A stretch of 64,000 nucleotides of DNA from Phormidium tenue FACHB-1052 (GCF_014696675.1 NZ_JACJQN010000009.1:1-64000); one strand, 5' to 3'. Counted from the first letter of the stretch, positions 1-8,108 are shown. Notes: a model not told the origin generated them from the sequence alone. Numbers and translations are program-made.

Positions 1-88
1 CCATGGAAATGAGGGTCCTAGGCTGAACTACTCAAAGCTTAGCGCTCATAGCCCTAGGCAAGCCTAAGCATTATTGCTCATCGCATAA

Positions 89-256
89 CTGGGATGCGCC
101 CGTTGGATTACCCTTGGAATAGATAGTCGAGGTGTTATTCAGGTCGTCATTCACACCTTCGAGCAGGTTAACCCTAGCCTGTGCCAAATTCGGATTATTT
201 CAGCTCGCAAGGCAACTAGAGCAGAGATCTTGCAATATCAGGAGGCTGAGGGATGA
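89..256 (+). pseudogene. BrnT-family toxin relic (C-terminal half only)
   Basis: This frame reads RWITLGIDSRG, then VVIHTF, then RIISARKATRAE and ends at TGA 254-256. That is the C-terminal half of a BrnT ribonuclease toxin, whose family signature is an ITxGxxxRG strand, a VxxHT strand and the RIISARKA motif. The N-terminal half normally carrying the catalytic Asp/His residues (FEWD...KHG) is absent: the frame is closed by TAA at 86-88 and I see no BrnT N-terminus in any frame of bases 1-90. The stop overlaps the downstream antitoxin ATG in an ATGA junction, the usual coupling of brnT-brnA. The toxin is therefore probably dead while the operon junction survives. The family call is recalled knowledge; the truncation is seen directly. 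Confidence 0.7.
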
Positions 257-462
257 AAGCAGAGTACGACTTTTCTAAGGGCGAGAGGGGAAAGTTTTAT
301 CACCCCGAGGCCGAGCTTCAGTTCCCTATCTACCTAGAGCCTGATATCAATGCCACAATCAGCCGCCTGGCTGAGGAAAATGGCGTAGAAGTGCAAGCCT
401 TGGTCAATGAGTGGCTGAGGGCTAACCTCAAACTGATAGACAGCGTGAGACGGGCAAGTTAG
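253..462 (+). CDS. BrnA-like / ribbon-helix-helix antitoxin of a type II toxin-antitoxin pair
   Basis: A 69-residue protein. The start YDFSKGERGKF and the later segment FPIYLEPDI followed by a helical stretch with VNEWLRANLKL match the short CopG/BrnA-like antitoxins that cyanobacteria carry directly downstream of BrnT toxins. Its ATG overlaps the stop of the BrnT relic by 3 bases, so it was translationally coupled to it. Because the toxin is truncated, the protein is now an orphan antitoxin that may still repress its own promoter or neutralise a related toxin elsewhere (inference). The frame is intact, with no internal stop. Confidence 0.7.
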   Translation: MKAEYDFSKGERGKFYHPEAELQFPIYLEPDINATISRLAEENGVEVQALVNEWLRANLKLIDSVRRAS

Positions 463-496
463 GCCAGCGGTTGTGCTTAAGAAAAATCCCTTCAAA

Positions 497-562
497 AAAG
501 GGGACGGGTGCCTGGGCAATAGCTCAAGTTTTGAGCTTGCCCCATAGGCACCCGTCCCCTTA
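497..562. terminator. Long bidirectional hairpin terminator between convergent genes
   Basis: GGGGACGGGTGCCT at 500-513 pairs with AGGCACCCGTCCCC at about 546-559. Inside it, GGCAA plus AGCTCAA pairs with TTGAGCTTGCC around a GTT loop, giving a near-continuous stem of over 25 pairs. A-rich sequence flanks the left arm and CTT the right. It sits between the antitoxin gene and the convergent sigma factor gene, so it can stop transcription from both sides. Confidence 0.75.
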
Positions 563-575
563 GCGACGAGGGTCT

Positions 576-1838
576 CTAGTTCAGAGCTTCGAGGTAGTCG
601 CGGACGCGGTTGCGGCGCTTGGGCTGGCGCAGCTTTTGCAGCGCCTTAGACTCGATCTGGCGCACTCGCTCGCGGGAAAGCTCCAGGGCACGGCCAATCT
701 CGGCCAGCGAGTAGGGGGTGCCGTCGCCCAAACCAAAGCGCATGTTAATCACATCTTGCTCACGGGTGGTGAGGTCGGCCATCAGCTGTTGCAAATCACG
801 GCGCAGCGACTCGCGAATCAGCATGTCTTCGGGCGACATGCAGTCGGTTTCGAGCAGGTCGCCCAGCTCGGTGTCGCGGTCTTTGCCCACTTTGGTTTCG
901 AGCGAGACGGCGCGGGGTACGCGCAGCAGCACTTCGCGCACCTGGGCGGCGGTCATGTCGAGCTCGCGGGCGATGTCTTCAACCGAGGGGGTGCGGCCTT
1001 TCTCTTGGGAGAGCTTGCGCTGGGCCTTTTTGATTTTGTTGAGCTTTTCGGTGATGTGGACGGGCAGGCGAATGGTGCGGCTCTGGGTGGCGATCGCCCG
1101 CGTAATTCCCTGGCGAATCCACCAGTAGGCGTAGGTGCTGAAGCGGTAGCCCTTGGTAGGGTCAAACTTTTCCACCGCCCGCTCTAGGCCCAGGGTGCCT
1201 TCTTGGATGAGGTCGAGCAGCTCCAAGCCCCGGTTTTGGTACTTTTTGGCCACCGACACCACCAGGCGCAGGTTGGCCTTAATCATGTGCTCTTTGGCGC
1301 GAATGCCTTCGGAGATGGCCTTCTCCAGCTCGGGCACGGTGAGGGTAGTGAGGGCAGCCCAGGCACGCTTACCTTCAGCCAGGGTGGGCTTGAGTTCAGC
1401 AATGGGCACGTCAGCCTCGGCGGCCCAGCGCTCCAGGGAGGGGCGATAGCCCAGTTGGGAGGAGAGGCGATCGCGGGTTTGCAACAGCTTGCTGTAGGTG
1501 GCCAAAATGCCGCCGGTTTTCTCAGCGGCCTGGTTTAGATCGATTAAAAGCTGCATGTAGCCCTGGACGCACTGGGCTTCAGAAACCTCTTCGTGGCGCT
1601 CTAGCAGGCGCACTCGGCCAATTTCTTGCAGGTAGAGGCGCACTAGGTCAGTGGTGTGACGCCCTTTTAGCACCTCTACGGCATCGGCTTCGAAGTCGCC
1701 CTCGTCGGCGTCGGCAGCGGAGAAACCTTTGAGAGACCGGGATGCCCCCTCATCCTCATCTCCCAGTTTGGAGAGATTAAACTCTCGCTCAGGCCGGGCG
1801 GAGGCTTCGTTCTTGCTGTAGTGGGGTGTTGCTACCAT
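576..1838 (-). CDS. sigC: Group 2 RNA polymerase sigma factor, SigC-like
   Basis: A 420-residue sigma-70 family factor directing RNA polymerase to promoters. Region 1.2 begins near residue 63 (LVRLYLQEIGRV). Region 2 carries KANLRLVVSVAKKYQNRGL, the core-binding and -10 recognition helices near residues 180-245. Region 3 follows, and region 4.2 ends with SLAEIGRALELSRERVRQIE, the -35 recognition helix. The long spacer after region 1.2 (EVSEAQCVQGYMQLL..., SLERWAAEADV) and the ending RNRVRDYLEALN resemble cyanobacterial SigC rather than SigA, SigB, SigD or SigE, but the subgroup is judged from memory. The acidic N-terminus of about 60 residues is poorly conserved. In other cyanobacteria SigC is linked to stationary phase, heat and nitrogen responses. 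The gene stands alone, with the long hairpin at 497-562 as its terminator. Confidence 0.9.
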   Translation of the reverse strand: MVATPHYSKNEASARPEREFNLSKLGDEDEGASRSLKGFSAADADEGDFEADAVEVLKGRHTTDLVRLYLQEIGRVRLLERHEEVSEAQCVQGYMQLLIDLNQAAEKTGGILATYSKLLQTRDRLSSQLGYRPSLERWAAEADVPIAELKPTLAEGKRAWAALTTLTVPELEKAISEGIRAKEHMIKANLRLVVSVAKKYQNRGLELLDLIQEGTLGLERAVEKFDPTKGYRFSTYAYWWIRQGITRAIATQSRTIRLPVHITEKLNKIKKAQRKLSQEKGRTPSVEDIARELDMTAAQVREVLLRVPRAVSLETKVGKDRDTELGDLLETDCMSPEDMLIRESLRRDLQQLMADLTTREQDVINMRFGLGDGTPYSLAEIGRALELSRERVRQIESKALQKLRQPKRRNRVRDYLEALN

Positions 1839-2144
1839 GACGTGCTCTAGTAACGTGTACTAAACTTGTGCCGATAGGCCATTTGCCAACCTGGCTTCAG
1901 TATTCCCAAACCGCCAGGACTTTAGAACAGTGGTTGGAGTTCCGGGGGCTGGGCGGTGCTTTTGGGGCGGCCCGAGTCTACGGGGGTTGGGCTGAAGGAG
2001 GAAATTGCTAACCGACACCGTAATCTACGCCGTTTCTGCGGATAATTCCTGACGGAACGTTACACCTTGGCAAAAACCTTACATTGAACCCAAAGCAACC
2101 TATAGGATTAGGGCATTCGTTGCTATTGGGAGCAGACTTCGCTA
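1839..2144. other. Intergenic region, divergent promoters of sigC and the PCP-reductase-domain gene
   Basis: About 306 bases between divergent genes. It must hold the promoters of both, but I cannot assign a convincing -35/-10 pair. No small ORF with a recognisable product and no clear hairpin was found. Confidence 0.4.
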
Positions 2145-2315
2145 ATGGTTAACGGTCTTCCCTGGACGGCTGATGCCCAGGCCAAGCTCAAAAATATTCC
2201 GTTTTTCGTGCGTGCCCAGGCCCGCAAGCGGATTGAAGATGTGGCCCGCGAGACTGAGGCCGAAGCCGTGACGGCAGATTTGGTCGAACAGGTGCGGTTA
2301 GAGTTTGGCCAGTAG
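2145..2315 (+). CDS. Small stand-alone PCP_red-domain protein (protochlorophyllide reductase C-terminal-like)
   Basis: A 56-residue ORF: ATG, then [47 protein letters not shown] and TAG. This is the conserved three-helix PCP_red domain found at the C-terminus of ChlB/BchB (light-independent protochlorophyllide reductase) and as a short separate protein in many phototrophs. The W-T-x-x-A, IPFFVR and EVT-type boxes are all present, so it looks complete. It lacks any iron-sulphur or substrate-binding part of the oxidoreductase, so it probably binds or stabilises a partner rather than catalysing anything (inference). It stands divergent from sigC. The ATG has no strong Shine-Dalgarno sequence. 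The family assignment is firm; the cellular role is not known to me. Confidence 0.8.
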   Translation: MVNGLPWTADAQAKLKNIPFFVRAQARKRIEDVARETEAEAVTADLVEQVRLEFGQ

Positions 2316-2643
2316 CCTTGGGGATGCTTTTCCAAACTCTTGCGGATAAACCGCCGACTCTGCCTTGGGGTATAGGCTGCTTTGCCGCCGCAGCGATAGA
2401 GTTAGGCTGTGTTCCCATGGCTACTGTAGCCCAGTGTGCTCTAACCCAGCACCCAGCGGTCTACGACCCGGCTAACGTTTCTCCAACTTACCCGACCGAC
2501 CCAAAGGGTTGCAAGTCGAAGTCATAACGAGTATGATTTAGAAGAGCCGAGGCCTTAGTGGTACGATTTCAAGATTAGGTCCGACGGCAAAAGCACCAGT
2601 TTGTTGGTTATTCGTTCGATTGACAGAAACAAAGAGAGGCCCC
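2316..2643. other. Intergenic region upstream of dps
   Basis: About 328 bases. An open frame from 2318 to 2527 has no recognisable motif and a composition unlike its neighbours, so I do not call it. The stretch presumably holds the dps promoter; I see no clear operator or hairpin. Confidence 0.4.
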
Positions 2644-3174
2644 ATGGTTGCAACCGTTGAAAAAACAAAGACTAAGCGTGGGTTTTATCCCACCCGGATC
2701 GATATGTCGGCTGAGGTGCGATCGCAGGTTTGTGACGTGCTTAACCAGACTTTGGCCGCCACCCTCGACCTCAAGACCCAGACCAAGCAGGCCCACTGGA
2801 ATGTCAAGGGCATGGACTTTTACCAGCTACACGAGCTGTTTGACGAGCTGGCCGGTGAGCTAGAAGGCTATGTCGATATGGTGGCCGAGCGGGTTACTGC
2901 CCTGGGGGGCACCGCCATGGGCACGGCCCGCATTGCCGCCAGCGAGTCGATTTTGCCCGAATACCCGATCGATGCTGTGGAAGGCGCTGAGCACGTCGAG
3001 GCTCTGGCTGAGCGCTTTGCCGCCTATGGGAAGCACGTGCGCGCCGCCATCGACACCACCGATGAGCTGGGCGATGCTGACACCGCTGACCTCTACACTG
3101 AGATCTCTCGCACCATTGACATGCGTCTGTGGTTCCTAGAGGCGCACTTGGTGAAGAAGTCCGATCGCGGTTAA
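2644..3174 (+). CDS. dps: Dps-family DNA starvation/stationary phase protection protein (ferritin-like)
   Basis: A 176-residue protein from ATG 2644 (MVATVEKTKTKRG). The frame extends back to a TTG at 2620, but the ATG follows AGAGAGG and gives the usual N-terminus. Dps dodecamers oxidise Fe(II) with hydrogen peroxide, mineralise iron inside a shell and protect DNA. The intersubunit ferroxidase signature is visible: KQAHWNVKGMDF (His), then an acidic helix LHELFDELAGELEGYVDMVAERV with the D/E ligands. The C-terminal four-helix-bundle helix ends ...WFLEAHLVKKSD. The Lys-rich N-terminal tail (EKTKTKRG) could contact DNA, as in other Dps proteins. The hairpin at 3209-3237 lies just downstream. 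Confidence 0.93.
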   Translation: MVATVEKTKTKRGFYPTRIDMSAEVRSQVCDVLNQTLAATLDLKTQTKQAHWNVKGMDFYQLHELFDELAGELEGYVDMVAERVTALGGTAMGTARIAASESILPEYPIDAVEGAEHVEALAERFAAYGKHVRAAIDTTDELGDADTADLYTEISRTIDMRLWFLEAHLVKKSDRG

Positions 3175-3208
3175 TGGCCGCAGTTCTCTAGTTCAGGACT
3201 AGCTAACG

Positions 3209-3237
3209 GTCGGGGGGGTAAGCCATACCTTCCCGAC
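3209..3237 (+). terminator. Hairpin downstream of dps
   Basis: GTCGGG-GGGTA pairs with TACC-TTCCCGAC around AGCCA. It is followed by TGTGTCGTTT, only a weak U-tract, so termination may be partial. It lies 35 bases past the dps stop. Confidence 0.5.
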
Positions 3238-3353
3238 TGTGTCGTTTAAAGCAGGATTTTTGCCGACGGACTAGGCTTAAGTCTGCGGCCTTGCGGTGGC
3301 AAGACTCGGTTTTAAGCAGGTACCATAACGCTTCAGTAGCGCTGTTGCTCACT

Positions 3354-4409
3354 ATGCCTAACCCGGCTTCTCAAGTTCCCAATTCTGACGCGGTCGAGGG
3401 CGCGCTTCGCGAAGCGATTCCTGGGGAAATCGCCCTGGTTGCCGCTGTTGAACACGATCATCACCATGATCACGATCGCCATCATGGTCATGCTCACGGG
3501 CACACCCACGGCGCTGTAGATCCTGAGATTGTGGCTTCAGAGCGGGGGCTCTGGGCGGTGAAGTGGTCGTTTGTGGGGCTGGTGATTACGGCGATCGCCC
3601 AGGCGGTTGTCTTTGCCCTCTCCGGCAGCGTCGCCCTGATGGCTGACCTGATTCACAACGTGGGCGATGCCATGACCTCGGTGCCCTTGGGGGTGGCGTT
3701 TTTGCTAGCTCGCGCTAAACCCTCGCCCCGATTTGCCTATGGCTATGGCCGGGCGGAAGATCTGGCGGGGGTGGCGATCGTAGCGGTGATTTTCTTGAGC
3801 GCCCTGATTACTGCCTACGAGTCGATTGAGCGGCTACAGCATCCCCAACCGCTGGATCATTTAGGGGCACTGGCGGCGGCAGCGGTGATTGGTTTCATTG
3901 GCAATGAAGTCGTGGCCTTGTTTCGGCTGCGGGTGGGGCGATCGATCAACAGTGCCGCCCTGGTGGCCGACGGGCTGCACGCCCGAGCCGATGGCATGGT
4001 GAGCCTAGCGGTATTGGTGAGCGCTCTAGGAGTGGGGCTAGGCTACCCCTGGGCCGACCCGGTGATGGGCTTGGTGATTACCCTGGTGCTGCTGCGGGTG
4101 GTGTGGCAATCGACCCAGACGGTGTTTACCCGGCTGCTCGATGGGGTGGAGCCTGAGATGGGCGATCGCTTGCGCCATGAAATCGCGCACGGGGTTGAGG
4201 ATGCCGCCGCTACGGTGACTCAGGTGAAGGCGCGGTGGCTGGGCCATCGGCTGTATGGCGAGGTGAGTTTGGCGGTAGAGCCGGGGCTGTCGGTGGCGGC
4301 GGGGGAGGCGATCGCATCCCACCTCAGGACTCACCTTCACCAGCAATTGCCCTACCTGGCCGAGGTCACCATTCAGGTGCAGCCCCACGAACCTACCGTC
4401 TTGGACTAG
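3354..4409 (+). CDS. Cation diffusion facilitator (CDF) family metal transporter
   Basis: A 351-residue inner-membrane antiporter exporting divalent metal (probably Zn2+, Co2+ or similar) against protons. The cytoplasmic N-terminus has a His-rich stretch (HDHHHDHDRHHGHAHGH) that likely binds metal. Transmembrane helix 1 follows near residue 75 (KWSFVGLVITAIAQAVVF). Helix 2 carries LMADLIHNVGDA and helix 5 ALVADGLHARAD, the paired metal-site motifs. A C-terminal cytoplasmic domain begins after LLDGVEPEMGD. I chose ATG 3354 (MPNPASQ); an upstream TTG at 3291 would add 21 residues of non-family sequence. Metal specificity cannot be read from sequence. The gene stands alone. Confidence 0.9.
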   Translation: MPNPASQVPNSDAVEGALREAIPGEIALVAAVEHDHHHDHDRHHGHAHGHTHGAVDPEIVASERGLWAVKWSFVGLVITAIAQAVVFALSGSVALMADLIHNVGDAMTSVPLGVAFLLARAKPSPRFAYGYGRAEDLAGVAIVAVIFLSALITAYESIERLQHPQPLDHLGALAAAAVIGFIGNEVVALFRLRVGRSINSAALVADGLHARADGMVSLAVLVSALGVGLGYPWADPVMGLVITLVLLRVVWQSTQTVFTRLLDGVEPEMGDRLRHEIAHGVEDAAATVTQVKARWLGHRLYGEVSLAVEPGLSVAAGEAIASHLRTHLHQQLPYLAEVTIQVQPHEPTVLD

Positions 4410-4478
4410 CGACATTCCTTGAGTCTGTCCACGGTTAGGCGGCTTCAGGACAACTTTCTTGCTCCCCCATGGTGGAAT

Positions 4479-4500
4479 GGTGGGCAGTGCCCACCCTACG
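4479..4500. repeat. Short palindromic repeat (copy A), GGTGGGCA-G-TGCCCACC plus CTACG
   Basis: A 17-base palindrome at 4479-4495 followed by CTACG. A near-identical element occurs at 57389-57410 (one base changed in the left arm). It ends with the CACCCTACG tail shared by the longer palindromes near 31.4 kb and 57.6 kb, suggesting one repeat superfamily. Confidence 0.6.
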
Positions 4501-4550
4501 GTGGCTACGGTCGCCAGATAAAGGGGGGAGCTGCTTTTCTAGAAGTCTCT

Positions 4551-5177
4551 CTAGCCGCCGAGTTGGTGGCAGCGCGACAGCCGTAGCATCATGGCGTCGA
4601 GGCGGGCCAGATCGCCAAAGGCTCCTCCCTGGCCGGTCAACAGGCCACCCATTTGCAGCGAGGCAATGCGTGGTACCCGCCAGTACCACAAGGCGGGGAG
4701 GTGCCCCCGGGGGGCCTCAAGGTCAAAGTCTAGCCAGCTATAAAACCGCAAAAACCCGATAGGCCGCAAGGGAAACAGCATCAGCCACCCCACCTCTTCA
4801 AAAAAGGGATGGGGGGTAGACCAGTTGCGTAGGGCCGGGTCAAAGTCGATGGTTTCTAGGGTAGCGGCATAGATCTGAAGCTGGGCCGAAAAGCCAAAAT
4901 GCCCGCCGCTAGCTCTCTGCCAGCGATCGTCGATAGCGTGCAGCAGTTGGCAAGGCAGACCCGCTAGAGCATCGGTTGTTAGGTGAGGCTGGTGAGGTCG
5001 ACGGCGCGGCTCTGGCTCGGGCAACAGTACAGGTTCACCGCTGTAGTTCTGCACCGCCGCGTCGAGCAGCAGGTCTGCCGTCAGCCGATCCGCCGTCTCC
5101 CAGTCTTCTTCATTAAGCAGCAGGCTGAGTTCGGCGAGGCTTTCGTCTAAATGGTTATGAAGGGAGTTAGACAGCAC
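4551..5177 (-). CDS. GUN4-domain protein
   Basis: A 208-residue protein from GTG 5177. GGAGGG ends 7 bases upstream of this GTG, and the start overlaps the stop of the preceding gene by 11 bases, so it is preferred over an in-frame ATG at 5219. GUN4 proteins bind protoporphyrin/Mg-protoporphyrin and stimulate Mg-chelatase. The helical start LLLNEEDWETADRLTADLLL, the core AIDDRWQRASGGHFGFSAQLQIY and the later LEAPRGHLPALWYW are all GUN4 signatures. The canonical gun4 usually has an extra N-terminal domain, and paralogues like this one may bind other tetrapyrroles. Translation is probably coupled to the larger GUN4 gene upstream. Ligand and partner are unknown. Confidence 0.85.
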   Translation of the reverse strand: MLSNSLHNHLDESLAELSLLLNEEDWETADRLTADLLLDAAVQNYSGEPVLLPEPEPRRRPHQPHLTTDALAGLPCQLLHAIDDRWQRASGGHFGFSAQLQIYAATLETIDFDPALRNWSTPHPFFEEVGWLMLFPLRPIGFLRFYSWLDFDLEAPRGHLPALWYWRVPRIASLQMGGLLTGQGGAFGDLARLDAMMLRLSRCHQLGG

Positions 5178-6732
5178 GGGTTTGCCCTCCGGTGAGCACC
5201 GTGGGGGCGGCTGGGTCAACGGCTGGAGTTGGCGCTGGGTCTAGGGGCATGCATAGGCTCAGGTGGTGGATGACGGCGGCCATGACGTCGAGGCTCAGGC
5301 GGTAGCGATCGCTCAAACTTAGGCAGCACCAGCGCCAGGTCGGCAGGTGGCCCAGGGGCGCTTCAAGGCTGAAGTTGAGGTCATGGTAGGGCCGGTAGCC
5401 TTGGTAGAACAGCGACGGCGGCTCGCGCCAGCCCAACGCCTGCTGAAAGGCCAACCACTGCTGGCGATCGTCCTGCTGAATGTGCTGCTGGGCTCGGTGC
5501 ACCTGCTGCTGGGCCTTGAATCCAAAGCGCTTGTTGCTGTGGCGGCTCCAGAGGGCATCGATGGTGGCTAGATCGACGGCGGGTAGCCGCTGCACGGTGG
5601 CGGCGGTGACGGGCTGCATGTCGCAGTTGAGAGCCTTGAGAATAACGGCTTCTGTTTCCATGTCGGCCTCTTGCCAGGCCTGTTGCAGCAGCAGGTCGCG
5701 CAGGCGGCTGTAGTCAACCCCAGCGGCAGACTCAATGCCGCCGTATAGCTCATTGCGCACGGTTGTCTCCAGGGCGATCGCCTCCTCAATAGATAGCCCC
5801 CGCAGTCGGCGGGCCTGGTCGAGGCGTCCCTGGTCAAACGCGGAAGGGTACAGGCTGCTGGCCATGGTCTGGCGACAGAGCGCTAGGTACTGCTCTAGGT
5901 GTTCTCGGGCCTGCTGCACCTGATGTTGGCGATCGCCCTCGGCTTTAGTCTCAGTGGCCAGGCGGGCCGCTGCAGCGGTTTTGGTGGCCTGCTGCTCGGC
6001 TTTGAGTTTGACCTCGTCGCTGTAGCGCTGCCAGTGCTTTTGGTAGATGGCCTCAGCCTCAGGAACCGGCAGGGCCAAGTTTTCAGCCAGTTCTTGCAGT
6101 ACTGGCCAGGGGTCTTTGGCAGCAAAGGGCTGGTCTGCATCCATCTGGCGCAGACGGTCAAATTCGGCGGCAGCGGTCTCGTCAAAATAGCGGTGTTTTT
6201 CGGCCTGGGTTTTATAGGGGCCGACGACTCTGGCATTGAGCCGTTCTGCCTGTTCTGCCGAAAGGCCGAGGCGCTGGCGCAGCAGGTTGAGATTGTCGAG
6301 TTCGGTGGACGAGAGTTCACCCTGGGTGCGGCTGTAGGTTTCGGCTTCGGCGAGATAGTCGCGCTCTGGGGAGAACAGCAGCCCGCTTTGGGCGGTGGCC
6401 ATCAGATCGATGAGGTCGTCGGCGCGATCGGTTTGAATTTGCAGGTTGAGGTCTGAAATCTGGAAGAGAAACCAGGTTTCGAGGGGCTTGTAGTAGAGGC
6501 GATCGCGCAGACGCCTCAAGATAGAGACCAACAGATCTGAAGGGGCGACAAACCTGGTGCCTACTTTGACCTGGGCCGCTTCTCTAGTTTCTAAAATGGG
6601 GTCAAAGCGAACCTGGCCCATGCCATCGAGATCGCGCAGGTCATCAATTAAGTAGCGAACCTCGGTGTCTAGCTCATCGTGCTTGAGCTGGGGTTCGACA
6701 AACTTGATCAAACAGGCGATGTTTTGCGCCAA
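5167..6732 (-). CDS. Multidomain protein with C-terminal GUN4 domain
   Basis: A 521-residue protein. Residues 1-130 are an unrecognised N-terminal region (includes LYYKPLETWFLFQISDL). Residues 150-180 hold a helical module (LRQRLGLSAEQAERLNARV). Residues 235-285 are charged and coiled-coil-like (KLKAEQQATKTAAAARLATE). Residues 305-331 repeat the module (RRLRGLSIEEAIALET), and residues 336-492 are a GUN4 domain (LLLQQAWQEADMETEAVIL, RFGFKAQQQVH, LEAPLGHLPTWRW). A Pro/Ala/Thr tail ends it. GUN4 fused to cyanobacterial-specific helical repeats is a known theme; I infer a tetrapyrrole- or light-responsive sensor. It lies between two related genes on the same strand and overlaps the downstream GUN4 gene by 11 bases. 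Confidence 0.85.
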   Translation of the reverse strand: MAQNIACLIKFVEPQLKHDELDTEVRYLIDDLRDLDGMGQVRFDPILETREAAQVKVGTRFVAPSDLLVSILRRLRDRLYYKPLETWFLFQISDLNLQIQTDRADDLIDLMATAQSGLLFSPERDYLAEAETYSRTQGELSSTELDNLNLLRQRLGLSAEQAERLNARVVGPYKTQAEKHRYFDETAAAEFDRLRQMDADQPFAAKDPWPVLQELAENLALPVPEAEAIYQKHWQRYSDEVKLKAEQQATKTAAAARLATETKAEGDRQHQVQQAREHLEQYLALCRQTMASSLYPSAFDQGRLDQARRLRGLSIEEAIALETTVRNELYGGIESAAGVDYSRLRDLLLQQAWQEADMETEAVILKALNCDMQPVTAATVQRLPAVDLATIDALWSRHSNKRFGFKAQQQVHRAQQHIQQDDRQQWLAFQQALGWREPPSLFYQGYRPYHDLNFSLEAPLGHLPTWRWCCLSLSDRYRLSLDVMAAVIHHLSLCMPLDPAPTPAVDPAAPTVLTGGQTRAV

Positions 6733-6791
6733 GTCAACACCTCACAGACGCACCAAGGCTAGGCTCCAGCCAGTGGCTCATTCCTTGCAAC

Positions 6792-7913
6792 CTATAGTAA
6801 GTCAGATAATAAATACAGCTCATCTAAAACGGGTTTCTCCAGAGCTTCGGCCTCTTGCGGGTTGAGATGATAAGACTCCCGCGCCTGGGTCAGGCGACCC
6901 CGGTTAAAATCAGAACCAGCCATTTGAGCCATGATGCCCTGGCGAAACAGCGCCGCATCGGGGCGGTTTTCAGCGATTCCAATGCGCTCTGGGGCAACAC
7001 TTTCTGGAGCAACACCTTCTGGGGCAACGCTCTGGGGTTTCAGCGCATCGATGACCATGGCTTCAAACTGGTGGCGGTAGCCCAGCGATCGCTCCTGCTG
7101 ATCGCGCTGCCGCTGAGCCTCGTCGGCGGCCTTGGCTTCGGCCTGCCGCTGCGTCTGCTCAGCCTCCTGGCGGAGAGTCTTCAGGCGCTCGTCTTTGAGA
7201 AACTGAGCATCGGCCATGGGCAAACCCATGGTGACCGCTTTGGCCCGCATCACCTTCCAAAAAGCCTCATCGAGATCGCTGACCTGCTTGCACACCAGCA
7301 GTTCTCGGCGAAAGTGCTGATATTTCTCGGCCAGGGTTCTAAATGGCCCCATGGCGGTGGCGTTGAGTTCGTTGGCCTCTTCGGTTGATAGCCCCACCCG
7401 CTGCTGCACCAGGCTTAAGTTGGCCTTAGCCGCCGGAGTTAGCTCCCCAAAGGTGCCTATATAGGCCTCGGCCTGGGTGCGATAGAACTCGTGGGGTGGC
7501 AGGAGAGCCTCGCCGAGGATGAGCAATTGAGCCAGCGCCCGAGCCTGGTTGGTCTGAATAGTAATAGTGTGGCTGGGCGGAATTTCTAAGACAAAAAGGG
7601 TTTTGTGGGCGGTGCGCTCTAGCCAGTTACCCACACACCGCAAAACAACTCTGAGTTTATTCAACGGAATCTCGCACTGAAGGCCAGCATATAGGCTGGG
7701 TTCGCCCCCGCTATGGTGGGCCGTGGCCTCGGCCAAAATGCTGTACTGCGGATTGGGAAGAAACGCAAACTTGGTCTGCTCAAGACTGCTCAACTGGGTA
7801 ATGCGGCTACAGAGAGCCTGCACCCCAGCATGGGTAACCCTCGGGTCTGCCTCAGCCTCTAGGGACTTGATCGACAGCCTAAAACTGTTGCCTGAGCCAA
7901 AATTTTCGATCAT
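6792..7913 (-). CDS. Paralogue of the multidomain GUN4 protein lacking the GUN4 domain
   Basis: A 373-residue protein of unknown function. It follows the layout of the 521-residue neighbour: an N-terminal region containing RAHKTLFVLEI-like strands (residues 85-135), a helical module at 167-192 (VQQRVGLSTEEANELNATAMGPF), an Arg/Glu/Gln-rich coiled coil at 235-278, and a second module at 338-366 (LTQARESYHLNPQEAEALEKPV). It then stops exactly where the neighbour's GUN4 domain begins. Between coil and second module sits a short tandem repeat of the type VAPE-xx (residues 296-309), encoded by 15-base repeats. It is transcribed 59 bases upstream of the 521-residue gene and is likely first gene of the operon. 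The relationship to its neighbour is seen directly; function is inferred only from context. Confidence 0.8.
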   Translation of the reverse strand: MIENFGSGNSFRLSIKSLEAEADPRVTHAGVQALCSRITQLSSLEQTKFAFLPNPQYSILAEATAHHSGGEPSLYAGLQCEIPLNKLRVVLRCVGNWLERTAHKTLFVLEIPPSHTITIQTNQARALAQLLILGEALLPPHEFYRTQAEAYIGTFGELTPAAKANLSLVQQRVGLSTEEANELNATAMGPFRTLAEKYQHFRRELLVCKQVSDLDEAFWKVMRAKAVTMGLPMADAQFLKDERLKTLRQEAEQTQRQAEAKAADEAQRQRDQQERSLGYRHQFEAMVIDALKPQSVAPEGVAPESVAPERIGIAENRPDAALFRQGIMAQMAGSDFNRGRLTQARESYHLNPQEAEALEKPVLDELYLLSDLL

Positions 7914-8108
7914 CGCCGGTGGGTGCCATAGAGCAGATTAGCGCTGGCTCAGTATATCAATGCCTAGCGGTAACAGCTTTGCTATGTCGCAACCTCAACT
8001 TGCCGGGGGAAAAGTCGCTGGGTGTTGGGCTCTCAGCCAACCCGGTGGGCTCAATCTAGGGGCTGGGGCGTGCGCGTCTATGGCGGCTTGCTAGAGCCCC
8101 TCAAACAA

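Noticed and set aside
636-1187. Long plus-strand frames opposite sigC
   Set aside because: Antisense to conserved sigma regions; no family resemblance.
2318-2527. 69-codon frame upstream of dps
   Set aside because: No family, no ribosome binding site, composition not protein-like.
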